Positions 8,507 to 16,352 of a stretch of 43,806 nucleotides of DNA are shown piece after piece. Under the pieces are notes generated by a model. That model made no database searches and was not told where the DNA came from. It worked only from the letters and a program-made list of their open reading frames with translations. Positions within the stretch are counted from its first letter, which is position 1; every line of letters starts with the position of its first letter. Origin of the DNA: Planctomycetes bacterium ADurb.Bin069 (GTDB taxonomy: Bacteria > Planctomycetota > UBA8108 > UBA8890 > UBA8898); assembly GCA_002070955.1 (NCBI GenBank), contig MWEK01000005.1, positions 146,128-189,933 of the forward strand, read 5' to 3'. A program made the position numbers and the translations under genes.

Positions 8507-8535
8507 TTGATCCGGCCGAGGCGCCATTCTATCAT
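8507..8535 (+). promoter_or_regulatory. Promoter for the oxidoreductase at 8582
   Basis: TTGATC (8507-8512), a 17-bp spacer and TATCAT (8530-8535) lie in the 87-bp gap between divergent genes. Confidence 0.5.
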
Positions 8536-8581
8536 CAGGCGTGCGCGGGCGCGTGGTCCCCGCGCGGAAAGCGAGGCGGAC

Positions 8582-9856
8582 ATGCGGGCGCGGCGATGCA
8601 GTCGAAGGCGGTTTTTCCGGCGCGGCGCGGGCCTGGCGGCGGGGGCGTGGGCGGCGCCGATGCTCATGGGGCCGGGCGTGCTCGCGGCGCCGGACGCGCC
8701 GGGCGCCAACGACCGCGTGACGGTGGGGTTCATCGGCACCGGCGGCCGGGGGCAGCAGCTCATGCGCCAGTTGCCCGCGGATGCCCGGATCGCGGCCCTG
8801 TGCGACTGCTTCGTGACGCGGAGCGAGGAGGCCAAGGCGCGCCATCGGGCCGACTGGGACATCTACCAGGACTACCGCAAGGTGCTCGAGCGCAAGGACA
8901 TCGAGGCCTTCGTGATCGCGACCACGGATCACGGCCGCGTCTTGCCCTGCATCCGCGCCTGCCAGGCCGGCAAGGACGTCTATGCGGAGAAGCCGCTCAC
9001 CGTCACAATTCGCGAGGGCCGCGCCCTCGTCAACGCCGTGCGAAGGCACCGGCGGATTTTTCAAGTCGGCACGCAGCAGCGCTCCATGGAGATGAACGAT
9101 TTTGCCTGCGCCTTCGTGCGGAACGGCGGCATCGGGAAGGTGCACACGGTTCAATGCCACAACTACCCGGGTCCCGGCGTCTACACGGGGCTGCCCGAGG
9201 AGCCGAAGCCCGACGGCCTGGATTGGGACCTGTGGATCGGTCCGACGGAGCTCAGGCCGTACCACGCGCGCCTCCAGTTCGGCTGGATGGGGTGGCGGGA
9301 TTATTCGGGCGGGGAGATGACCAACTGGGGCGCCCACGGCCTCGACCAGGTCCAGTGGGCGCTGGGCTTCAGCCTGAGCGGGCCGGTGGAGATCCGGCCC
9401 GCAACGGCGGGCCCCAACGGCCAGGTCTCGATGCGTTACGCGAACGGCACGGAGGTGAGGATCGAGTTGGAGCAGGGGCCGCTGGGCGGGGCCGTCTTCC
9501 ACGGCGAGAAGGGCGCGATCGAGATCGATCGCAATCGCTACGCGGCGACGCCCCCCGAACTGATCGTCGATCCGCCCCACGCCGCGCTGGCCGACAAGTG
9601 GCAGGCCGCGGATTGGCCCGCCGACCAGCACTTGCGGAACTGGATCATGTGCGTCAAGTCGCGCAAGCTCCCCGTGGCCGACGTGGAGATCGGGCACCGC
9701 TCCGTGAGCGTCTGCCACCTGGCGAACATTGCCCGCGAGATCGGGCGGCCGCTGGCGTGGGATCCGGACAGGGAGATCTTCCCCGGCGATGCCGAGGCGA
9801 ACGCCTTCCTGGCGCGCCCGCGCCGCGCCGCGCACGAGCTGCCGGCGGAGGCTTGA
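8582..9856 (+). CDS. TAT-exported Gfo/Idh/MocA family oxidoreductase
   Basis: The 424-residue protein opens with a twin-arginine signal: SRRRFFRRG fits the S-R-R-x-F-x-K/R consensus and precedes an Ala/Gly-rich hydrophobic core ending near GVLAAPDA. The Rossmann motif VGFIGTGGRGQQL and the YAEKPLTVTIREG segment place it in the Gfo/Idh/MocA family. VGTQQRSMEMN and GGEMTNWGAHGLDQ are typical of the large group of exported Planctomycetota/Bacteroidota members. Cofactor-loaded export and action on sugars or glycosides in the periplasm are expected from the family. It is divergent from the URO-D gene and convergent with the modular dockerin protein. The start was chosen to include the full TAT motif; an AGCGAGG-like site precedes it. 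Confidence 0.9.
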   Translation: MRARRCSRRRFFRRGAGLAAGAWAAPMLMGPGVLAAPDAPGANDRVTVGFIGTGGRGQQLMRQLPADARIAALCDCFVTRSEEAKARHRADWDIYQDYRKVLERKDIEAFVIATTDHGRVLPCIRACQAGKDVYAEKPLTVTIREGRALVNAVRRHRRIFQVGTQQRSMEMNDFACAFVRNGGIGKVHTVQCHNYPGPGVYTGLPEEPKPDGLDWDLWIGPTELRPYHARLQFGWMGWRDYSGGEMTNWGAHGLDQVQWALGFSLSGPVEIRPATAGPNGQVSMRYANGTEVRIELEQGPLGGAVFHGEKGAIEIDRNRYAATPPELIVDPPHAALADKWQAADWPADQHLRNWIMCVKSRKLPVADVEIGHRSVSVCHLANIAREIGRPLAWDPDREIFPGDAEANAFLARPRRAAHELPAEA

Positions 9857-9870
9857 TCCGGCCCTCAGGA

Positions 9871-9884
9871 CCGCCGCGCGGCGG
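9871..9884. terminator. Small palindromic hairpin between convergent genes
   Basis: CCGCC-gcgc-GGCGG sits in the 31-bp gap between two converging genes. The stem is short, so this is a weak call. Confidence 0.3.
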
Positions 9885-9887
9885 CGG

Positions 9888-12002
9888 CTACTTCGCGCAG
9901 GGCGGGAAGCTCAGACACCCCAGGCTGCCCCCGGAGGGATCCGGACCGCAGCCGGGGAAGGGCGCCTTGGGCGCCGGGCCGTCCCGGAACGTGTACGCGA
10001 GGGCGTAGATAATGTCGGCGAGGTTGGCCGCGCCGTCGTCGTTCAGGTTGGCCGCTTCCATGCAGGGCGGCCTCCGGCCGCCGCGGAAAAGATAGTTCAG
10101 GAACGCGATGACGTCGGCGACGTCCACGATTCCATCGGCGTTCACGTCGCCCCGCACGAAGAGCACGTCCGTCGCGCGGGCGGTGCACACGGCGGGCGCG
10201 CTGGTCTGCCGGCCGAACACGCCGGCGACGGCGTAGTCGTGGGATCCCAGATCCGCCAACGTGTCATCGAAACTCGCCGCGGAGCCGGGCAGCACGGCCA
10301 GCACCGCGCCGTCCCGCAGCACCCCGATCTCGTCGTAGACCATCGGATTGCTCCAGGCCAACTGCACCCGCATACCCGCCGGCGCGCAGGTGAGGTTCCG
10401 CGGCGGGGGCACGAAGGTGACGCGCAAGACGCAGCCCGACGAGTCCGCCTTGTAATTGCCGAAAACGCCGGCGGCGAAGTAGGCGTACGTGCCGGGCCCC
10501 GGCACTTCGTCGGCATAGGCGGTCGCGGAGCCGGAAAGCGTCGCCGCGGGCTGCCCGTTGCGGAAGATCGTCACGCTGTCGTAGGTCCACGTGTTGGTCC
10601 AAGTCAAGTCGACGATAGGGGCGGTGGAGCGGGCGCGGCAGACCATGTCGACCGGCGGGGTGAGCGGAGCCGCGACGAGGCATTCCGCCGCGCGCGCGTA
10701 AACGGCGCCGGCGAAGGGGCGCACGCCAATTGTGTGGGGACCGGGAGCCAGGGGCGGGGAGGCGTAGCTCGCGGCGTCGCCGGGCAGCGGCGAAGCGGCC
10801 GCCGGCTCGCCGTCGATGATGATCTCGATGCCGTCATAGGCCGGGACCGCGTTGGTCCAGGCCACGCGCGCGACGCGCTGCGCGTTGCAGGAGCAGCCGG
10901 AGATGCTCACGGGCGGCACGACCGAAACCGCGGCGACGCAGTCGACCGCTTCAGAGTCGAGAGTCCCGAGGGAGGCGCGCAGCTCGTAAGCGTAGGTGCC
11001 GGGTCCGGGGACCCGGTCGAGATAGCTCTCCGGCGCGCCTGTAAGCGTCGCCACGGGCAGGCCGTCGCGCGTCACGGTGATGCTCTCGTACGGCCAGGCG
11101 GCCGTCCATGTGAGCGCGATCTCCCAAGACTCGTTCGACGGCGCGCACGCCAACGACTCCGGCGCCGGCAGGGCGGCCGTCTGCTGGCAGAGGGCCGCCT
11201 GGGCCTGGAAGGCGCCGATGAAGGGAATCAACGTCAGCGTGTGGGCGCCGGGATCGAGCGGCGCCGTGTCGTACGCGGTCGCGTCGCCGGGAAGCGGCGA
11301 GTCGGGCGCGGCGGCGCCATCGATGCGAACCTCGATACCGTCGTAGCTCCCGGCGCCGTTTTCCCAGGCCGCTTGGAGGCGGCGGTCTTCGCCGGCGGCG
11401 CACAGCGTTATCGCCGCCGGCGGCACGAAGGCGATCTCGGCGGCGCAGGCGAGAGCCTCGGAAGCCTGCGGCCCCAGCGTCCCGTGGATCAGATACAGGT
11501 AGGCGCCGGGCCCCGGCGCCGTATCGACGAACTCAACGGCATCGCCGGGCAGCGCCGCGATCTCGGCGCCGTTGCGCGCGATCTTGACGCTTTCGTAGGC
11601 GAAGGCGTTGCTCCACGCAAGCTGCACGCGCCAGGCATCTTCGGCGGCCTCGCAGGCGGCGTCGTAGGGCGGAGGCAGCAGGGCTTCGGCGGCGCAGCTT
11701 TGCGGCTCGGCGGGAGCATCGTCGATGAACGGCTGGACCGTAAAAGTGTGGTGGCCCGGCTCGAGCCGCGCCGAATCGTAGGAGGTCGCCGCGCCGGGGA
11801 GGGGCGAATCAGGCGCCGGGATCCCGTCGATGCCGATGTGGATGCCCGTATATTCGTCCGAGCCGTTGCTCCAGGCGATGTGCGCCATGCCCGTGTCGGA
11901 AAAGGCGCACGTTTCCAGGGTGACCGGCGGGGTCTGCGCCGCGAGAACTCCGGCGATGACAAGCGCCGCCGCCGTCGCAATCTTTCGTCCGTGACCGATC
12001 AT
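9888..12002 (-). CDS. Secreted protein of seven alternating beta-sandwich modules plus dockerin
   Basis: This 704-residue protein starts at an ATG behind AAGGGAG and has a signal peptide (about residues 1-22). Roughly residues 23-610 are seven modules of about 85 residues resembling fibronectin-III/Ig-like domains, each opening with a cysteine-bearing strand. Two types alternate. Type A carries YDGIEVRIDG and DSPLPGDAT-YD; type B carries YESVTVTRNG and VPGPGTYAY. The order is A-B-A-B-A-B-B'. A dockerin-like EF-hand pair follows (GDVNADGIVDVADVIAFL; NLNDDGAANLADIIYAL), then the CGPDPSGGSLGC tail. No catalytic module is present, so it is probably an adhesin, spacer or scaffold at the surface. 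Repeat boundaries are by eye. Confidence 0.82.
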   Translation of the reverse strand: MIGHGRKIATAAALVIAGVLAAQTPPVTLETCAFSDTGMAHIAWSNGSDEYTGIHIGIDGIPAPDSPLPGAATSYDSARLEPGHHTFTVQPFIDDAPAEPQSCAAEALLPPPYDAACEAAEDAWRVQLAWSNAFAYESVKIARNGAEIAALPGDAVEFVDTAPGPGAYLYLIHGTLGPQASEALACAAEIAFVPPAAITLCAAGEDRRLQAAWENGAGSYDGIEVRIDGAAAPDSPLPGDATAYDTAPLDPGAHTLTLIPFIGAFQAQAALCQQTAALPAPESLACAPSNESWEIALTWTAAWPYESITVTRDGLPVATLTGAPESYLDRVPGPGTYAYELRASLGTLDSEAVDCVAAVSVVPPVSISGCSCNAQRVARVAWTNAVPAYDGIEIIIDGEPAAASPLPGDAASYASPPLAPGPHTIGVRPFAGAVYARAAECLVAAPLTPPVDMVCRARSTAPIVDLTWTNTWTYDSVTIFRNGQPAATLSGSATAYADEVPGPGTYAYFAAGVFGNYKADSSGCVLRVTFVPPPRNLTCAPAGMRVQLAWSNPMVYDEIGVLRDGAVLAVLPGSAASFDDTLADLGSHDYAVAGVFGRQTSAPAVCTARATDVLFVRGDVNADGIVDVADVIAFLNYLFRGGRRPPCMEAANLNDDGAANLADIIYALAYTFRDGPAPKAPFPGCGPDPSGGSLGCLSFPPCAK

Positions 12003-12289
12003 GGTGCGTCTCCCTTCAGGGCGGTTCGCGCCCGGGCGCGGTTGCCGGCCGGGCCCGGCGCCGTTGCGCGCGGGCAGCCAAGGGCGCATTGCGCCGGTGC
12101 AACCGCATTCGAAGACAGTCTGTTTCCTCGCTCTCGATGGTGAAACTTCCGCTTCGCGGGACGCGCGCCGGCTTCCTCGCCGCTGCGAGCCGGAGACGGC
12201 GCCCCGCGCCGGGCCCAACCGCAATGATAGGGGGAACCCGCGCCCGGCGCCAGGAGGCGCCGCCTTCTCTTGCTCCAAGATTGCCGGCG

Positions 12290-12348
12290 GTTGGAAGATA
12301 GGAAGACGGGAGGGCCGGCGTTGGAAGATAGGAAGACGGAGGGCCGGC
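12290..12348. repeat. Tandem 30/29-bp repeat in a 377-bp gene-free stretch
   Basis: GTTGGAAGATAGGAAGACGG plus a GGGCCGGC tail occurs twice head to tail (12290-12319 and 12320-12348, one base shorter). It is noticeably purine-rich and less GC-rich than its surroundings. The gap 12003-12379 otherwise shows only the ribosome site of the modular gene and no recognisable gene. Similar purine-run repeats occur in intergenic DNA of varied environmental bacteria. Confidence 0.75.
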
Positions 12349-12379
12349 GCCGGTGCTTCTCCTCCGCGGCGGGCGAGGG

Positions 12380-13486
12380 CTATCCCCGCCGGCCCGGACA
12401 CGCGAGGCCCGCCTGCGGCGGGCGTCCACGGACGGCGGCGGGGGGGCCGAAAGCGGGGAGGCACACGGGGTCCTGAGAGAGGGCATCGCCGTGGGCATAA
12501 AGGGCGCGCACGCGGCAACCGCCGCACTCATGCAGATGCGCGCACCGGCCGCACATGCCCTGGTACGCCGCGAAGTCCCGCAGGCGCGCGAGGAGCGGCG
12601 CGCCGTTCCAAAGCGCCTCGATTCCCTGCTCGGCGAGATTGCCGGCGGCCTCGGGGAAATAGCTGCAGGGCTTGACGTCGCCCGATGCCGTGATGAGCGC
12701 GATCGACTGCCCCGCGACGCAGCCCTTGGCGCCGCCCGTCGAGAACGAGAGCGACCGGCGGGCGAGTTTCTCGCCGCGCGCCTCGGCCTCGGCCAGCAGG
12801 CGGTAGTACTGCGGCATGCACGTCGGGCGGACGAGCATGCTCGTCTCCTCGCGCTCCATGGCCAGGTGCCACTGGAGCAGCTCGCGGTACTGATCGGGCT
12901 TGAGAAGCTCGGCCGCGATATCCTCGCCGCGCCCGACGGGCACGACGCCGAACATGTACCAAGCGACGGCTCCCAGGCCTTTGGCCAGGGCGTAGGCGCC
13001 GGGAACGTCGGCGCGGTTGCGCTGCGTGAAGGACGAATTGATGAGGAACGGAATGCCGCGGCGCTTCAGGCACTCGATGCCCCGCAGCGCGCCCTCGAAG
13101 GCTCCCGGCTGCCCCCTGAAATCGTCGTGCACGGCCGCGGAAGCGCCGTCCAGGGAAAGGGACACCATCTTGACGCCGGCGGCCGCGAGCCGCGCGCAAC
13201 GGGCATCGTCCAGCAGCGTGCCGTTCGTGGCCAGGCACATGCGGAAACCCAGGGCCGTGCCGTAGGCGATGATCTCGTCCAGGTCCTCCCGGAGAAGGGG
13301 CTCGCCTCCCGTGAGCACGATCACCGGCGAGGCGAAGCGCGCGATTTCGTCCAGCAACGCCCGGGCGCGGGGCAGGGTGAAGATGCCCTCGGCGGCGTCT
13401 TGCGCCGCGCCGCAGCGGCAGTGCACGCAGCGCAGGTTGCAGCGGGCGCAGACCTCCCAGGCGAGCCACTTCAGCTCCCACCGCAC
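12380..13486 (-). CDS. Radical SAM enzyme with SPASM domain (AhbC/AhbD/NirJ-like)
   Basis: The 368-residue protein begins at GTG, three bases after the upstream htrA-like stop, with GGAGGA as ribosome site. C16-x3-C20-x2-C23 is the radical SAM 4Fe-4S motif, followed by TGGEPLL, the SAM-binding GGE region. The C-terminal half holds a cysteine-rich SPASM-like region (CVAGQSIALITASGDVKPC, then CGRC, HECGGCRVRA and DPVC) that would bind auxiliary Fe-S clusters. WYMFGVVPVGRG resembles the core of the haem d1/alternative-haem enzymes NirJ, AhbC and AhbD, but peptide-modifying SPASM enzymes share these features. No haem gene is adjacent. The immediate pairing with a periplasmic protease is unusual. 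Product and substrate are unassigned. Confidence 0.82.
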   Translation of the reverse strand: MRWELKWLAWEVCARCNLRCVHCRCGAAQDAAEGIFTLPRARALLDEIARFASPVIVLTGGEPLLREDLDEIIAYGTALGFRMCLATNGTLLDDARCARLAAAGVKMVSLSLDGASAAVHDDFRGQPGAFEGALRGIECLKRRGIPFLINSSFTQRNRADVPGAYALAKGLGAVAWYMFGVVPVGRGEDIAAELLKPDQYRELLQWHLAMEREETSMLVRPTCMPQYYRLLAEAEARGEKLARRSLSFSTGGAKGCVAGQSIALITASGDVKPCSYFPEAAGNLAEQGIEALWNGAPLLARLRDFAAYQGMCGRCAHLHECGGCRVRALYAHGDALSQDPVCLPAFGPPAAVRGRPPQAGLACPGRRG

Positions 13487-13489
13487 GCG

Positions 13490-14611
13490 TCAATCCTCCG
13501 GCAGATCCTGGAGCACGGCGCTGGTTTCGAGCTCCTTGTCGTTGCGCAGGTATCGCAGCTTCACGGTGTCGCCGACCTTGCGTTTCTCCAGGGCGTTGAG
13601 GAGGTCATCGAGGCTTTTGACGCGTTGCCCGTCGATCGCCACGATAATGTCGCCGATCTCCACCTTGCCGAGGGCGTTGCGGGCGGTTCCCCGCAGCCCC
13701 GCCTTCGCGGCGGCGCTGTCCGGCGGCACCGTGCGCAGGATCACGCCGTCGATGCCGAGCTGCTGCGCCCACGAGTCGGGGATCACATCGGCGCCCAGGC
13801 TCGGGCGCTTGAACTTCCCGTACTGAATGAGCATGGGCACGACGGCCTTGACCGTGTCGACGGGCACGGCGAAGCCGATACCCACGCTCGCCCCCGTGGG
13901 GCTCGAGATGGCCGTGTTGACGCCGATGAGCCGTCCCTGGGAATCCAGCAGCGGGCCGCCGGAGTTGCCGGGATTGATGGCGGCGTCCATCTGAATCACG
14001 TCGCGGATCGTGCGGTCGGCCAGCGACTTGATCTCGCGGCCCAGGGCGCTCACGACGCCCACCGTCAGGGTCTGGTCCAGGCCGAAGGGGTTGCCGATGG
14101 CGAGCACCTTCTGGCCCACGCGCAGGTCCCTGGAGCTGCCCGCGGTGATAGGCACGAGCTTGTCCACGGGGGCCCTGATCCTGAGGACCGCGATGTCCTT
14201 GTCGGGGGCCGTGCCCACGAACTCCGCCTCCCATTTGCTCTGGTCGGAGAGGATGACGGAGAACGACCGGCCGCGTTGGACCACGTGATAATTCGTGACG
14301 ATGTGCCCGCTGGTGTCCCAGACAAAACCCGTGCCCGCGCCCTGGGGCACTTCTTGGATGTTCCAGGTGAAGGCGTCGCGGGCCAGGGTCTTGTTGATCA
14401 CGAACACCGCCGACCTGGAGGTCTGGGCGAAGACCTGAATCGAGTTCGTCTCGTCCGGCGTCAGGCCGTCGGGCAGCGCCCGGGCGGCGCCGGCGTGCAG
14501 GAGCGATCCCGCGCCGCCGTCCGGCGCCGGCCCCACGAGGCCGCAGAGCACGGCCGTGCAGAGGCAGCCGGCGACGAAGGCGATGCCGAAAGCCAGTAGT
14601 CTGATCCCCAT
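13490..14611 (-). CDS. HtrA/DegP-type trypsin-like serine protease with one PDZ domain
   Basis: The 373-residue protein starts at an ATG behind AAGGAGG. Residues 1-25 form a signal peptide or membrane anchor (LLAFGIAFVAGCLCTAVL), which exposes the protease on the outer face. The catalytic triad is visible: H109 in GHIVTNYHVV, D139 in DKDIAVLRI and S217 in NPGNSGGPLL. A single PDZ domain (about 275-365; SLGADVIPD, VPPDSAAAKAGL, GDIIVAIDG) follows, as in DegS or short HtrA proteins. The family degrades or senses misfolded envelope proteins. It is the first gene of a two-gene unit with the radical SAM enzyme and is divergent from the cohesin-like protein. Confidence 0.93.
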   Translation of the reverse strand: MGIRLLAFGIAFVAGCLCTAVLCGLVGPAPDGGAGSLLHAGAARALPDGLTPDETNSIQVFAQTSRSAVFVINKTLARDAFTWNIQEVPQGAGTGFVWDTSGHIVTNYHVVQRGRSFSVILSDQSKWEAEFVGTAPDKDIAVLRIRAPVDKLVPITAGSSRDLRVGQKVLAIGNPFGLDQTLTVGVVSALGREIKSLADRTIRDVIQMDAAINPGNSGGPLLDSQGRLIGVNTAISSPTGASVGIGFAVPVDTVKAVVPMLIQYGKFKRPSLGADVIPDSWAQQLGIDGVILRTVPPDSAAAKAGLRGTARNALGKVEIGDIIVAIDGQRVKSLDDLLNALEKRKVGDTVKLRYLRNDKELETSAVLQDLPED

Positions 14612-14741
14612 GGCGAACCTCCTTGCCGGGGGCCGGCGCGCCGGTCTCGGGCGGGCGCCGCCGGCGCGGCCGTTTCCGGCCTCGTCAGCCCTAAGTGTAT
14701 GCCCGCGGTGCGCTTGACGCAAGCAGGGCCCAAACCCGAGG

Positions 14742-14777
14742 AAGAAGCTTCTTTGCGGGGCGCGGAAACGTTATAAT
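14742..14777 (+). promoter_or_regulatory. TATAAT -10 box and 12-bp palindrome upstream of the cohesin-like gene
   Basis: A consensus TATAAT sits at 14772-14777, about 105 bp before the ATG at 14882. The perfect palindrome AAGAAGCTTCTT (14742-14753) covers the expected -35 zone, where no good -35 hexamer is seen. This layout could mean an activator or repressor site. Confidence 0.4.
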
Positions 14778-14881
14778 CGACTCTGCGCGGGCGGGCGAAT
14801 CCGTCCACGGCCGTCCGGTCCGCGCGCCGGCCAAGAAGGCGCCGGCGCCCTGCGCCGGAACCTTCGCGCGAGGAGCATATC

Positions 14882-16300
14882 ATGACGCGTACAATGCGTT
14901 GTTGCGGAGCAGCGTTGTTCGCAGCCGCCTTCGCGGCGGGCGCGAACCGGCTGTGGGTCCAGGACGGCGAGGCCCTGCCGGGCACCGCGCGCGTTACGCT
15001 GGCGCTCTACGCCACGCACGACGAGCCGCTCAACGCCTTCTCCGCGGCGCTCAACTACGACCTGGCGGCGCTCGAGTTCCAGAGGGTGATCCTGGACGGC
15101 CCCGACATCATCACGGGCGCGTCGAACTACGAATACAGCATGGTGCTGCACGACGCGGAGGTGGGCGACATCGCCATCGCCGTGCTGCTGGATTTCGAGC
15201 AGCCTTATGAGAAACAGACGATTCCGGCTTCGCCGGTCGACCCGCAGACGCTGGCGAAGATCGACTTCGGCGTCAGGCCCGGCGTGGAGCCGGGCACGTA
15301 CGGAGTCCGCCCGCGCACCACTCTCGCCTATCCGCCGATCATCAACTGCTTCACCGTCAACGGCGGCCAGACGGTGCTGCCGGAAGTCGAAATCGGGGTG
15401 TTCACCGTTCAGAATCCGCACCACCTCTACGTCGTCGATACCAAGGCCGTGCCCGGCGGGTACGCGGTGGTCGACATCGTGGCGGAGCACATGGATCCGA
15501 TCGGCGGCTACTCGCTGTCCCTGAGATACCCCAGCGACCTGCTCTGGATCGATGCCGAGCCGCTCGACGACCCCACCATTCCGCCGCCCGACGACCCCTG
15601 GGGGCCCGAGGATTACGTGGACGAGAACATCTGCAACTGGCAGATCACGTGGTGCAATCTAGGATTGGAATCGTTGCTTGCACCGGGAGGCATCGACGTC
15701 TTCCGGGCCTGGGCCGAGGCCGATTTCCCTTACAGTGTGGGCGTTCCGGGCACGGGTAAGGGGTGGGCGTGGTCCGATGCGATCTTCGATTGGGACCCCA
15801 AGGTGGAGCCTCTCGGCAAGACGCTGCCCCCGGGACGACACAGGATTCTTCAGGTGAGGTTCAAGCTGACGGAGGCGGCCGTCGTGGGCCAGGAGATTCC
15901 GGTCACCCTCGTCAACGTGATGGGCACCCCTGATGTCTACAACATGTTGATCATTCCCGTCGCCGGCAGCCACACCCGAAGCGTGCGGCCCCATCTCCAC
16001 GCCGGCAAGATCACCGTCGTCGATGAAATCGTGTTCCGGCGCGGGAGCATCAATTCGGACGCGGATGTCAACGTGGCCGACGTGATTTACTTGCTCCAGT
16101 ACTTGTTCGCGGGCGGCGTGGCGCCGGGGTGCCAGAAGGCGGCGGATATCAACGACGACGGCACCGTCGACATCGCCGATGCGGTCTGGCTCCTGGCGTA
16201 CCTGTTCAAGCACGCCGCGCCGCCGCGTCCGCCCTTCACGTCCTGCGGTCCCGATCCCACCGAGGACAATCTCACGTGCGAGGCGCCGTCCGGGTGCTGA
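14882..16300 (+). CDS. Secreted cohesin-like protein ending in a dockerin-like pair
   Basis: The 472-residue protein starts at an ATG after GAGGAG and has an Ala-rich signal peptide. Residues about 25-160 look like a cohesin-type beta-sandwich (TARVTLALYATHDEPLNAF, ALNYDLAALEFQRV). A second, weaker copy spans about 180-370 (VDIVAEHMDPIGGYSLSLRY). The C-terminus is a dockerin-like EF-hand pair (INSDADVNVADVIYLL; DINDDGTVDIADAVWLL) plus the tail CGPDPTEDNLTC. The family suggests Ca2+-dependent surface assembly or cell-wall display; no enzyme motif is present. Having cohesin-like and dockerin-like modules in one chain could allow self-assembly. The oxidoreductase at 16353 follows after 52 bp. 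Confidence 0.82.
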   Translation: MTRTMRCCGAALFAAAFAAGANRLWVQDGEALPGTARVTLALYATHDEPLNAFSAALNYDLAALEFQRVILDGPDIITGASNYEYSMVLHDAEVGDIAIAVLLDFEQPYEKQTIPASPVDPQTLAKIDFGVRPGVEPGTYGVRPRTTLAYPPIINCFTVNGGQTVLPEVEIGVFTVQNPHHLYVVDTKAVPGGYAVVDIVAEHMDPIGGYSLSLRYPSDLLWIDAEPLDDPTIPPPDDPWGPEDYVDENICNWQITWCNLGLESLLAPGGIDVFRAWAEADFPYSVGVPGTGKGWAWSDAIFDWDPKVEPLGKTLPPGRHRILQVRFKLTEAAVVGQEIPVTLVNVMGTPDVYNMLIIPVAGSHTRSVRPHLHAGKITVVDEIVFRRGSINSDADVNVADVIYLLQYLFAGGVAPGCQKAADINDDGTVDIADAVWLLAYLFKHAAPPRPPFTSCGPDPTEDNLTCEAPSGC

Positions 16301-16352
16301 GGCCGAGCCGCACAAACCGGAGCGCGCGCGGATAGAGAGGAGGACCGAACCC

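Noticed and set aside
14714..14719. TTGACG as a -35 box for the TATAAT at 14772
   Set aside because: The spacing is 52 bp, far from the usual 16-18.
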